This document shows, one piece after another, positions 28,548 to 43,500 of a DNA stretch of 64,000 bases. Location of the stretch: assembly GCA_949825025.1 (NCBI GenBank), contig OX463779.1, positions 42,602,249 through 42,666,248 on the forward strand, written 5' to 3'. Origin of the DNA: Siphlonurus alternatus (lineage: Eukaryota > Arthropoda > Insecta > Ephemeroptera > Siphlonuridae). The notes under the pieces are model-generated. The model did not search any database. It worked only from the letters and a program-made list of their open reading frames with translations, and was not told the DNA's origin. A program made the translations under genes and the position numbers. Each line of letters begins with the position of its first letter. Position 1 is the stretch's first letter.

Positions 28548-31500
28548 CTGGGGAACAAAATTGTGTTATGGAAGGTCATACATATTGGAGGGACAGCCTA
28601 GCAGTGATACAGGGGTCTAATGACCTCCTTATGTACAAAAGTTGTGACAATTATATTAAAGTGGAATGATGTTGAAATCTCAAATTCAAATTTCAGTAAA
28701 AAATGTAAAGTTGACAATAATAGATAAAGATAAAAGTACTGTGGATTTTTATAAAGCTTTAATCGAGTATAGGAAAATAATAACAACCACTTTTTACAAC
28801 CTTGATTGACATTGCAATATTTAAGTTCTTAATTTTAGTAAGTAATATTGCTTAATCTCAATGTTACCTCAAAATTTAAAGACTAAAAAAATAAAATAGC
28901 ATAGCCTCAGCTTAATAAAGTATAATAAGAATGCCATTGGGATGTTAAACTTCTATCAGATTTTTTTTGTAAATATTTTACCTTTTGAAACAGTGATTAA
29001 TTAGTAATTATGTAAAGAATTAATATAAATTATTTCTAGCAAATTGTTGGTACTAAACTTACACTGGAGTGCAATTGCTATCATGGAGAATTTAAAGTAT
29101 TTAACTAAATACATTTTCTATGCACTCAAGTGTACACTGCAGCTGGTCTTACCTCGTAGAGTGATGCCAGAGACTCGAGGGTCCGTGCCCTGCGGGAACT
29201 GTAGCGCAGCGAGCTGGCTCGGTCAAACTAAGCAACATCAACACATTCAGCAAGCAACACAAACGGCCACGAGCATCCATCAACAACAACAGATAAGTCA
29301 GGTCTTAAACGTTCTGTCGCATTCGTCACCAAGAAAATTTCTTCCCCAACTTAGCCGAAAATAAATTGGCCTTGGTATTGAAGTTTTCTATGGTGATGAC
29401 TGCACCAATCTGACATCGTGATAAAATCCTCAGAGTTAATACTATAAATGTTCAGATATGACTTATCCATTGTTTAAAAGTAATATTCTATATGCTATAG
29501 AACAATCCAAAAATAAAAATTAATTACATGTATGTAATTACAAGATGCAAATAATAATAAAAATTTATTAAAGATACATAATTATATATAACAGAAAAAT
29601 AGATGCAAGAAATTATTAACTATTAATTACCGTATTAATATTTTTACAGTTCAAACAAATTGTACTGTCAAGCTTAATTAAACAGAGTCAAAATCCCACG
29701 GAATTCCTAGAAATTTACTAAAAAAATGGGGTGGGGGAGAATGTAATAGTAAAATAAAATCACAGTTAGCAAAATATTATGATGCAAAACTCCTACTTAT
29801 TTTTTATAAATCAATCATTTTCTAGCAAAGGGGATAAGTACATTAGCAAAATTACGACATGAGATGCACAGAATTCTTGCTGCGACTTACCGTGAGATTG
29901 CGGCTTGAGTAAGCCGTTGAGCCGTAGTCATAGAGGTTCTTCATCTCCTCCATGCCGGGCGTAGCAATGAAGATCACATAAGGCATGAACTCCTGCGAGT
30001 TGTGCAGCGTTTTCAGGGCCTGTAGGGCAATAGAGGCATGGTAATCACATAGATGAAACAAATTAAATTGGCTACGCCCTCTTCTGCTTTCACATGCTAG
30101 TTCAGGTACATGTATTTTTTTTTTAACACTCGAACAGTGAAAAACTGTTAATTCTACAAGGAGAAATATTATCAAGAAGAAATTGTTCTACATAATTCAA
30201 ATTTGGGTACAATATATAAAGTTAAAAATTAAGAAATAAGTTTTGAACAACAAAATATGAAGACAGTTAAAGGAGTAGAGTAATGTGACCATATTATATT
30301 TAATTTAATACACTGCCAATAAAGAATACCATCAATCAATATTGGCAGGCAACTTTAAAACTTATTTGGCATTGATTTTACAGTAGCAACCTCCACATAC
30401 TTCAAGTTAATTCTACAATACAGACTCTTACAGTCACAATATTTCCTCTCTACAAATGTCAAGCCACGTACCGCGGGACTACAGTCGAGGACACACATCT
30501 TGCCGGAGCGGATGACGGAGCGCACGGTCTCGAGCTTGGTGCCGTAGAGGTGACCGTTGTGCTCGCCGTACTCGAGGAAGGCGTGCTCCTTGATCTCCTG
30601 CTCGATGGAGGGGCGGTCCTGGAACCAGTAGCTCTGACCGTTCTCCTCCAGCTCCCTCTGGGGGCGTGATGTGTCTGCAACATCAATGTGTCAATGTGGA
30701 CCAATTGAATGTAAATGATTATCTTATTTTGTGACACAAGCTTTGTGTTCATTATGAATAAAGGTAAGTCTTTTCATGGTGTGTGCCTTGCTGTACCAAT
30801 CCCGTTTTTTTGTTAGGGAAACAAAAATATTTGAGTATTTTTTAACAAAGGAACATATTTTTCTGTTGGGGGAAATTCCATACAGGAAACTACAGTACTT
30901 TTCAAGTATATGTATTACAAATGATATTAAATTATATACTTTTGTCAGTTTTGTCCATAAGGACAAAGATAACTTGTTTCCAAAATTTAACAGGTATATT
31001 GATCACACTCCCATTTTGCTCGTGTACCTAGATGGTAGATATTGACATGACTGTTAAATACTCACATGGTACGACAGCTCCGAACTTTTCTGGGTCAGAG
31101 TTGATGAGACGGTTCTTCAAGGTGCGACGACCGACTCCGTGACAGCCAATCAACGCTAGGGTCTTCCTTCTGAACGGAGGCATGCGAGTGACCTCCTCAT
31201 ACAGTGACAGTTCTGCCTTGTCGAACTCAGAGTTCTGCTTGGACTGGTACATGGTCTTACGCTTCTTCTTCGAGATCTGTAAACAAAATGTGTTGTTTAT
31301 TTATTTTATTTCACCCAAATACATATTGCAAATAGGACACAATAAAAAAATGGGGTGAGGGTAACTAACATATTCTAGAGAGGTGTAAGTATGGAGAGAC
31401 CTAACAGTTTATTAAATTCAGACTGTAGGCAACTAAATTGAATTAAAATTAAATATGTCACGAGGATTGGGGACATTCTTGAATGCATGTATTGACATTT

Positions 31501-34500
31501 ACAGATTATCTTAAAAATAACCAGCAGAAAGAAGGACATAAACAAATGACATTAAAATACTCTTCTTTCAAAAATACAACAATTGAACTCATTACCTGGC
31601 TCAATTACGTAGTCATTAGAGCAGAGCAAAGGAGGGAAGACGGTGTTCAAAAGCATAGAGAGGAACAAGATGAACCCAGCATCTTTCAGTGTACTTGTTT
31701 GACACAACAAAGGTTGAAACTCACTCTTGTTCCACAGATTCCGATCTTGTGAACGTAGTCCTTGTCAGGGTCCACAAAGGCCTTGCGTCGCTCCTCAAGC
31801 TCCTGTGAGGGAATGAGGCCCGCGGGTCCGTTGCTGCCAACCTTCTTGGCCTGCCACCAGTTAGGGTCGTTCTGATTCACCACCTGGACAAACAGCAAAA
31901 AGTCAAGGAGGGATTTCTAAGTAGAAAAGTTTGAGTCTGAATCAAATTGTTTCTAAAAATCATCATAGAAGGTTCAGTAGCCAGTTTAATGGAAATAGAT
32001 CATCATCAGATGTCCATTGAACTTGTTTTATCACGACTCTTTCCTTACAAAATATTATTTTGAATCTACTATGAAGCACCCCAAGTAACTAGTTCGTGCT
32101 TGGCCAATAAAGAAAACTTAATGATGGCTCTAAATAATCATAATAATATCACATTGTGAATGAATACCAGGGCTAATTTTAATACGTAATTTAAATTTTG
32201 TTTCTAAACAAAAATAAAAAAATTTACATTAAATATATAGGTACAAATTCTGCCACCACGCTGCAGTACAAATAATAAAACCTGATGGACTTGCCTGCAG
32301 AATATCTCCATGGTTGAAGGCCAGTCCGATCTCGCGACACGGAATGAGGGTGTCATCCTTGGGATCATAGTCGAACAACGCCCGCATGTAGCACTGAGGA
32401 CGGAAACACGGAGTGAGCAGGACGAGGGGGGCTCTAGCGGAGAGTTAGTAAGCACACGGGTTACCTTGAGAAGCCACCACCCAGCGTGCATGCAGCGAGA
32501 GAAACCACAACCCCATATGGTAGCAAAACAATCTCTTTCAGAAGACGCTTGCAACGCCTACTTTACATGATATTTTACTACATACAAAATACAAACTCAC
32601 TAATATGTTGGTGGAATAATACGAAAGACAAAAAATACATAAAAAAGTTAAAAAAATATTATTCAAATAATTTGAAGTGAAAATGCATATTATGAAAATT
32701 TTATCTTTAAATTTGCAAACTACGGTATTGTTTACCTTAGGATTTTTAATATCCTTTTCAAATATTTGTTAAAAAAAATATTTCTGATTGTTTTTGTCTT
32801 TTTTTTTTTATGATACAACACAGAACCCTCCACCATCCGTCAGTTTTAACTCAAAATCAGAGAGGTCATATAGAAGAGTTATACCAAAGACAAAATTATT
32901 TTGCTACCACATGTTAGGATTTGCAATATCTACAAAGCCAGTTCACAATGGACTCGCGACCAGAACTAGACAGCAAAATGACCTCTATATGTGGGAAATA
33001 GTCACCACGCATCACAAGTTTCAATCATTTGTGTAGTTTCTACTTAATGTTGACACAATTCAATCCGTAGTTCATCCTTATTTATAGAGGCAGTTTATAA
33101 AATGCGTCTTTCTAAAGCCAAAAGACAGTTGCATAATAAAAAAAATAAGCAATATTCCTCATGCATTTTAATTACAATAATGATAATGGCAAGCATAAAA
33201 AATAATGTTTCATCCTGTGTCTTATTTTATTTTAAATGCATATCAATTCACATACTATTAGTCAAAGACACCACAGGCACAGTATTCAATTGTTTGTTAT
33301 ACCGTAATCAGTGAGCTGCAATAAAGCAAAATGCAGCTAAAAATAAAAATAACAAACTTTCCTAAATTGCAGCTTCATTGAGGCTAACAAAAAGGGTATA
33401 TTTTGATGGATATTTGTATTCTTGGCTGCATTTTGCTCCTTGTTTGACTATTTATGTATTATTGAAACATAATCTGTAGAAAAAAATAATCAAAAAATAA
33501 ACAACTGAACATAATTAAAAAAAAAAAGAAGAATACAGTAGTCGTGGTCAATAAGACTGGACACTTGGCAAGCATGAGAGATGGCTCACTCTGCAAAGTG
33601 GCAACACTGTTTATTATTATGACCAGGTGGACTCGAAGAAGGTGGAGGACATGACAGTGAGTCACCTCACCTGAACTCTAACAGTGTTGCCAGATCAACC
33701 AAGCAAGTGAAGTCACTTCTACACTCTCGCATGACAAGTGCCTCAGTCTTTTTGAACAATAACTGTAGATAAGTTATGAAATTTCTTTGTTTCAATCTGT
33801 CAGTGATAACTAAGGATGGACCCTGGTCATTTGCATATCTAGTTCCAGGTCATCGTCAGTGTGAAGAGGCGTACTCACCAGGGTGGTAGTTCCGTCATGA
33901 CTCCCAGAGGGTGCTGCTGCAGTTAGGGCTGCTGAGGTAGACGGCTTTACCTGGCCGGCAAGCGCGGCTTCCAACTCATAGCTGGGCACCACACGTAGCG
34001 TGACCGACTCCCGCGCCCGCGCTATCTCTGCCTGAAGCTCCTCGGGAGTGTTCACCTCCACGTTGTTCACCTCTCGGATGGCGTCGCCCACGTGCAGCAG
34101 ACCCTGACGGTCGATCATCCCTCCGGCCAGGATACGAGCGATCACCAAATTACCTGCCTCGTCAACCTCCACAGTGAGACCCTGCAAGCAAGTGTCCTCA
34201 GTTTAGTGAATGTAGTCAGTGGTAGGGGACAAGTAAATAGCAATAGCAATTGAACTGTTGAAATTTACACTTCGGGAAAGAGAATGCTACCCTGTCTCAT
34301 TTGAGGCAAAGATACTCAAAATTTGCAATACTTTGAAGGGAGAGGGATAGTTAATATCAACAGTCTTTTGGATTACCAATGGAAAGTGACAAAATTTCTG
34401 CTTATTTCTGGCAATTTCTAAGGCTTGAAAGACTGTACATAGACTTCAGTACTGGACAAAAGCCACAAGAAGAATTATTGTTATTAATGTTCTTTACAGA

Positions 34501-37500
34501 CAACAATTACAAATTACAGTTAAGCAAAATTAATTTTGGCAGTTGATAACACCCACCATTAGCCTCATTTTAAACAACTTGCACAAACCTCTGAATGGCA
34601 GAGTCTACTTACCAATGGTTCATTGGGACTCTTACGAAGTCCCACCATACGGATTGCGTCTGCCGGCATCACGTCGTCAGGCGGAACGATGTCCGGTGGG
34701 GGTTCCCCTGTGGTGGGGGTTGACGAGCGCGGTTGAGTCACGTGGTTCCCCGTCGGAGAGGGGGTGGTTCCGTTGGTCTTGACCGCCTTGACCTCGCTGA
34801 AGTCCGCGACGGAGTCGTGGGTCTCGATGAGCGCTCGGAAGTGCGGCCTTGCAATCAGTCTACGTAGCTCGAGGGCCTCTTGACTTATTGCTCGCTCACA
34901 ACGTTGTAACACGTCACCGACTAGTTGGACGTTGCCGGAACTCACCGGCTTTGGAGCAAACTGAGTGGGAGACTCGAGTTTATCTTGAGCCTGCAACAAA
35001 GAAAAGAGAGACGTTATTGACGGTGGCAGCATCTATAAGATTAAATTTCACACATTTGCTTATATTATCAAAGGAAACGTGGAAACTCCAGTCAGATTGG
35101 TCGGTAATCAGTAAGGGAACAGAAAGTAGAGGTGGTACTTTTGTACTGGAGACTTGTCACACATAATTGTAAAAAAGTGGACATGCACATAATAAATTCA
35201 TAATGTTGACTAACCTAGCTTGTTTGACCTCACAATGCACAAAAATGACAAAGCTGAATAAAATATATGTAATTAAATTGCATTATAATATTACACAAAA
35301 GGCAGAGAAATTCAACACTTTAATCATATCCTGCCTGGAAGTTATAAAAAACTAAAGGAGGGGGGGGGGGGGGGAGGGGGTAAATTAATTTCCTGACTAA
35401 TATTATATACTGTGTATTGGACAACATCCACATATACAACATGCAATTAATTTGTTCTACAAATATTGGACAAGGAAATATTGATTGCATTTGTAAATAT
35501 TATAAATGATGAATATAATTAATTTAAAATGCTGCCATTTAAAATTTGCAACGTTTGCAATATAAACATTAATTTCATTCATACATATTAAAAAAAAATG
35601 TAGCAATTAACAGGGTGATTAATAATTGTTACAGAAAGAAAATTTAAAAAAAAATCATTTTTATTCAATATCATTGGGCACTAGACTGCATTATTATGCG
35701 AATTTTGGAGTATTTATAATTTATTTGCATGCTTTTAATTATTGCAGCAAAATTTTAGACTACAATATTATCATATTTAATTAATGTCGTCACGCATTTA
35801 TATGCACCGATCTATTTTAAATGTTTTAATAATTTAAATATGCATAAACAAAAATAAATTATCAACATTTTTAATTTACAAAATTATCATAATAGAAACT
35901 TCCTATAGCATTCATTAAAATGCATGTAGAGAGATTTAAATGCTAGATCAAGCACAGTAAAAATAAAAAATAAGGTGTGGCTTGAATCTTCATTAACTTT
36001 TAAACAATAATATTGAATTAATTTACGGTAAACAAAATGAACCGTTTATTTAATTCCAACAACTAAACTACATAAAAACAACTTTACCCTTATCCAAACT
36101 CCACACAGTTGGTATGATAATCCAAAACAATCGTTTGAAATTAATTAATTAATAGCCAATTCATTAAGTCTCGAGTATCACAGGTAGCCTAACTTGAAGG
36201 CTGCACACTTACAGATGATCAAACTACCCTCGCTCCAAATCAGGGTTCTGCCAGGGTAAGGACGCCGCACAAACAACGTTACAAGCCGCCACTCCCAAAC
36301 AACAACCTGATTCTCTCAGATGATGCCACAGTGCCTACGTCACCTCACAGTGACGTCATCTAGGATCTAGGTACGAGCGGGGGGCATTCTTTTAATGTAC
36401 AATACAACGCAGCATTACTCAACATACACGACGGTTTATATTATTAAGTGGTATTTAATTTCCCTTTAAATGTATTGATATATTATTCAAAATCTTATTT
36501 TTTTTTTCTAATAATTTTAGAATAGTATAAAAATTAAGGGTTATAATAAAATGTAATAAAAAATAATTACTGGAAATTTTATATATATTTTTTTAATTCA
36601 ATATTTAATTGTAGTTTTTATTTTGTTCCCGGTGCAATTTTATTGATTGGAGGATCAATTATTTCTTATTTTTATTAATTTATTGATCAGAGACTGTGAC
36701 TATATAATGATATTTTTATGACAGCTCAGAATTAGTGATAAATAATTCATATAGCCTATTGTGTACGTCTCATTGACACAGCCCTTTTGATACAATTAAA
36801 GACATTGAGAGCTTTCCAGCATATTGCGAATTTATTGTAGGGCATATTTTGAAATTAAATCTGTCTAAAAAGATATAACACAATAATTAAAATTTAATTT
36901 GAAACTTCGAAACACTCATAATTTTATCACTATTATACTAAAGTGAACTTGTAATTTAATTATTAAAAATTTAATTAACTTATTAAATGTACGAAATATT
37001 ACTGTCAATATGAAATTATTAAAATAAAAATATATTTTATATTGATGATATAATTTAATTACAAGTTCGCTGTCCGCTTCTATAATTAGCATAATTTAAA
37101 GACCTACAGCTACTAATTTTCTATTGTCAATATGCAGACGTTCATACAACGAGTCTATAACTTGATCGATTTCCAAAATCACGTACGTGTAAGGAATATT
37201 TTCTTTTCCATCTCGATTTCTCTTTTTACTCTGCTGGTCAAGACAAAATCTACAACTACAAAACTTTTTGATTAAATTCATGAAATAAACATTCAGATAA
37301 TAAATTAAACAAAAATACTCGCAGATACGAACATACCTGGTGTATTTTTAAGAGAATTAACCTACCGATGTTTAAAACCACAATGACGAAAGATAATACT
37401 AGTTCTCTTTAGTTTCGTTGTTAGCACCTCCTTCACTGTTTACATAACGTCCGTTTTCCTCGGAGTGGCGAGAGAGAAAATGAAAACAACCAACTCTTCT

Positions 37501-40500
37501 TCACGTGAGCTTGCGTAATAATTATACACCTAAGTATCCGATTTACCCAGCATTGTCCTCCTCAGTCGTGGGAAGGACAATAATTCTAGGGTCAACTGGT
37601 AAGGTTAACTCCAATTATCTGGTGATGTCATGGAAAATGATTAATGTTAGCACTGCGTGGCAAGGATCCAGAATGTTTACTTTGTAAACTCAATATACGA
37701 CAAACCAAAGAAATTACAATAGAAATTACTTAATTTAGCAGTGAATTTGCTAAATGAAAAAGGACAAGGAGAAAATTAGAAAAGTTCAGCGGTTTTATTG
37801 ATAAATAAACATAATAATTGTTCTGGGGGGAACGTATATTAAGTATTTAGTTTCTGGGGACATAATGGACAAAAAATATCATTTTAATTAAATCTCTCGT
37901 GGGCTTTTTAATCAGAGAGAAAGACAAATAGATCAGCAGCGTCTTACGTATTGCAGACATGATCATGTATTAGTAACAATTTTATGGACAATGGCAAGAT
38001 TTTTTTATTGCAAAATAATGATATTATGAATAATACACACAAATTTACTAAAAGGCGATAGTTTGATAAAAAAATTAAATGTGTCCCACCCATCACCTCC
38101 TAATGACGCGACCCCTCTCATCTCAACGCCATGCAGTCTCTCAATGCTTTGCACCTGAATACTAGGGATGAACTCAGGGGAATCGTATTATACGGGCCCA
38201 CACCCCATCAGGAAACCGATCCTTAGGTCCGGATCACAATGAGACTGTAACGGCGTGCGAGCTTCGCGATGCAAGCAAGGGTTAATGAAATGAGTTATAT
38301 TAATTTGCACTTATAAATCGTCAAATTTATACAAAAAATTTCATTAGGCCGGTCGCAGACAGGATCGCATGATTTCGATATTTCTACGATCGTAAACTTA
38401 CGATCGTACGTTTCTCATTTAGAACCGGTTCTAAAATTTCTTATCATACGACAGCATACGATACGAAGTACGAAGCTGATGTGAGCGCGCACACAGCTGA
38501 TCCCATAGGTTCTTTTTTTTTATCATAATATATGCTGCGAAATCATGCAATTCTGTCTGCGACCGGCCTTATACGCAAGAATTTACTGACAGATAAAGTA
38601 AAACAAAAATGCACCACTGCATCCTCCAATAATTAAATTAATACAATACGATCCTTTTCTTTGTAACTTCCCTACTTTTTATGTTTTAATTATAATGTTT
38701 TATTTCAGTTATAATTTTCTCAATTTGTTTTTAAATTTTTCGTGCACCCAATAAATATTGGGAGGTACCAACCATATTAAATAAACAGCTGTCCTGTTCC
38801 CGCCAAATCTATGCACATATTGTGAATGTAAACAAAATATTTTCTTTAATTTATTATTACAACAAAAGTAAAAATTCCCCAACTAAACCTATTAGCACTG
38901 TTCATAGTAAATTTTATTTATTTTCTTTTAAATGATATATGAGCTCATTATTACGTATATTTGTTGTGCAATCTCGTATTTACTAAACTTCCCTCCTATG
39001 CATACCAGTGCATATTAAATAACAGTTCATCGTTAATTTTTCGTTTCATGTAAAACAGTTAATATATTTTTATAAATAATTATTTCAAGTGTGCATAGAA
39101 GTATACTGTTAATCATAAAAGTTGTTTTTCTTGTAAATATAAATAATGTAAAATCGTATATTGCCGGCTCGCAAAACGAGCCGTAATTCATACAATTTGC
39201 TTACCTAATTATGTAAAAAAGCTGCATAATAGTATTGTCTAATTTGTCATATGCAATTTATTATGTTTTCTATTATTTAACATCAATATTGATTTATTGA
39301 AAGTGTGAAGAATTTTCCACAAAACTAGGGAAGTGACATAACAGCAATAATACTCAAAAGGTGGCAACACTAAAATTCCAGGTAAACAATAGACACAGCT
39401 GACCGAGGGCACCGAGGTTATAAAAGCTCGTGCCCAAAAATGTCAAGTCAGTCCTTGCGGTTGATTCACTGCGGCGCCACGCTGCTGGTCCCGCGACGGC
39501 TCACATTCCTTTGTTCGGTGAATTTCATAGTTCTGTCTACAGGTGGCGTTTGTTGCTTATCCACCCGCTGGTAATCAACAAAATCACCTGGTAGAATCGG
39601 GTGCTGTCTGTTTAGATCTTCATTGTGTTTCTGCTACGTGATTTACTTCAAGATTATTCAACGTCCTATCAATTAAGTATTAATTATATCACATTTGTCT
39701 TCTATCATAATTATTAAATTAAGCTACAGTATAAAATCATAATAATATTAATATTGTCAATAGAGTATTTTTCCCAGTTTATTTGTTTTACATGCAATAA
39801 AATAGAGTCAGTGTTTGTTGATTAAATTATAATCTTTTAATTTATAATATACACCCATTCCTATATAAAAATAATATAAAGATAATAAGAAGAAGTGCGC
39901 TTAGTTGAATTTAAGCTAGTGGTAAAGTAATTGCCAGATTGGGAACCCACCCACGCTCTCCTCCTCTCGCCCCCTAGACAACTTGAGGCCCATCTATCAG
40001 TTACGACGAGGGGAGGAAGTTAGGGTCCGTTTCATCTTACAATGCCTACTAATTAAATTATAGACAAATCGCAGTCATTGCCAAAATATGTCTTTCTTTT
40101 TCTGTAAACAAAAATAATTTCTTTTACTTTCACCTTTTTTACCAAATTCGTGGAAAAAATGCCCACCTTCGATAATTGTTTAAAAACGTCCTCTTTTGTA
40201 TTTCGCCGGTCACCGGGTACATATTAAAGTGACCACGATGCCATATATGCATCAAAAAGATAATATATTATATATACTGTATAATAGAAAATATATTATA
40301 ATTATGCACGTATATTCGAATATTCGTAATTTAAATTACACAAAAATTATTAAAATTCAGCAATATTGTGTAAATTCAAACAAAAAATGAAATTTTCATA
40401 ATAACTCCGACGTTTCTTTACGACGTCTCCCCGGTCATTTAAAACAATTAACGACCATCACATACAGGTGCTATCTCACGGTAGATAAGGAGCTGTGGGA

Positions 40501-43500
40501 AGGTTAAGACGACAAAGGACAGCAGGATGACGGTACACACCCCTTTTGACAAAGACTTGAGAGATTCCCAGCATATTGCGAAATATTAAAAATTATTATT
40601 TAATTTTTAAAATTACATGAGAATCACCTTGAATTACAATTTCTGTAATTATTAATTCTCTTTATAGTAATAAAGTTGATAAAGAACAAAGGGTTAGACG
40701 CGACAGGTTCAGGTGGAATGCCATCAGGTAAGCGAGAAGTAGGAGGCGTCGCCAGGTACTAGGATCTGGGCCTGCTTTTACCTGCCTGCAGTTTACCTGT
40801 CGCTATACTATGTCACGCGCTAACTTGGAAATAAACTGCGTAACACGCTAATCTAATTTTAATTTAATACAAAAATCAATATTTACGGGTGGAAATTTAT
40901 AACCCAAAATTAGTTAAATGTTTAGAAAACAGTAAATAAAATAAATAAAGCTATTTTCAATTTAATTTCCCTATTTATCACGATTTAACTTTCATGACAC
41001 ATACAATCAAGAATCAAAAGATACATCGTCTATTCGAACGTATAAATGCTCAATACATTGATAATACACGTTTCAGATGAACCATCTGTTTAGAGGATAT
41101 AAGGCTCATAATTAAAAATATTTTCTTTATTTACAACTTCGATCACATAGCCGTGAAACTATTAAATAAGAAAACTGTGAGAGAAACTTAAGTACAATCC
41201 CATTATTTCACGCCCAATTTCCTACGAATCAGATAAACCATTTATCTACAGGATTCTTGATTTTTAAACAATATTTTATTTACTAATTTCAATGACACAC
41301 AGCCATGAGAAACAAGAGTCCCACGATCATTTTACGCCTCATACTGTAAAAGAGCTTAATTGCAATCAGCACCGCAGACCAACAAAGATCGATCTTCCGC
41401 TACACCGAGCGCGTAAGTAGCGAGAAGAAAGTGTGTGTTTGATCGTCTTTCGTCGATCGGAGTTTATTTAGACTAACTCATTGGCAGCATAGAAAATTAA
41501 ACAAATCTAACGTCAAATAAAATACACAATCACGAGGGACTACCGAGAAACACTCACAATAATACCGTGATACATCTACTAAATATACTTTAAAACAGGA
41601 AAAAAGATAAATAAAAATTAAATTTACGGTAAATTTTTCAGGCCTCGATAATTTTAGCGTTACAAAAAGGAAGTCGGTATATAACAAAGGTAATTCGGAA
41701 ATAATTACAAAACGCACACAATGTAAATAAAAAATATAACTTTGAGCAGATGCGTCGCAGATGTTAATGTTTTTGGTAATTTTCAACACCTCAAAACAAG
41801 AAGTATAAAAAAGTTGGGCTATAAAAATGTAAAGTTGCAATGCAAAGCAGACGATAACTATAAAAATAATTAATTAAAACGTCTTTAAGTATCATGTATT
41901 TTTGCATGTACAGTAGATAATATGAGAAACTATGCATACGCAGCATACACATGCATTTTATGTGCTTGTCATGCACATAAAATGCACGCAGTCATTGCAA
42001 TGTATATGACACCTGATGAGTAATTACAAAATAACAAAAGCTGTCATCAACATGTCCGTATTAAAAGATATTGCGTGTATTCGTCATCAAAATATATCAA
42101 TTAAAAGGGAGAAACAGTTCTCGTAGACAAGAAAATTGCAAACTTTTGGAGGCACCTAAAACATTATATTTATCACAAAATATTAAAATTCTTTCCGTAA
42201 ATTTATGCGTTTCTGAGTCATATCGGATCGTCTCCACCCCCTCAAAATGGTTCAAATTAACGTGCAGTATGCCTATAATTGTATTTATTGTGAGTATAAA
42301 GTGTTGATATAAAGCACTCTTCAGTTTTAATCAATTCTGAACTATTCCAGATTGCACGAACCATGGATAATCAAAACTTCAGGGTCATATGGTGAGTAAT
42401 TAGTATCTAGTATTTCTTATTTAAAGTTCCCCCAATGGTACAGGGCATATAAGCACACATGCCATTTAAATAGCACAGAGACCATATTAGAGATAGCCTT
42501 AATTGTCTTATGACAAGTTCTTAGTACAAAAGTTTCAGAGGACGATGAACTGAATACGAATGTATAATATAATAATAGAATGGTCTCTTTTTGAATTTGA
42601 ATTGGTCTTTCAGCAAAGCGCGCTGCCAGCGTTAAGGCGGATTCAGATGACGACAACGGCGATGCGACGCGATTTTGACGTAAAAGCTGTGAAATCCTAT
42701 GCGGCGGCGAATTCGCCGGGAACCGCGTTAACTACGATTATCTTTTTCTTTTAATCGCCAAATATGCGGCCGTCAATGGATATTGCAGCAAGTACGCATT
42801 ATTCACGTCGCATCGCATCATAAAAATCACCATGTGAATCCACCTTTAGAAGTTCGAATAATTCTTTGCGACTATAAAATCACTCTATATGCAAGATCTG
42901 AACATCTCATTTGCCTGAAACATATACATATATGTTATACATATACATACATATACTCCCCTTGATTACAAGGTACGGATTTAGAGGTGAGCTAGAGAGG
43001 GGACCCTGTTTTTTTTATATATATGCACTGACAGAAATAAATGTAAGATTTCAATACATTTTGCTATATTGAAGTAAAATTTTTACTTTATATTTCATGA
43101 TTATACACTGTAATACAGATATAATGTAATAAAACACAATTAAATGTAGCTAGTAACATAGCAAGCTGTATAAAACAATTTTATGAACTATGTAGTTAGT
43201 AAGTATATAATACAACATAACTAAGTTTTTAAAATAATTTACAATTCTTATAAATCAACACATTAGCCTCTTTTGTATTTACTATAACAGCTATATACCA
43301 CAATATAGCTAGATGTTAAAAATCGTAACTATAACTCTAAATAGTGCCGCTTCAAGACTTATATAGAGGGTTATGCTGTACAATATACCTGAATTGTTGA
43401 GACACTACAGTTATTGTATTAGACGACATAAAAAATATGTTACAAATGAATATTTTTTATTAAAAAATGCCATTTGTACGCCATTTGTAACAAGAAGATG

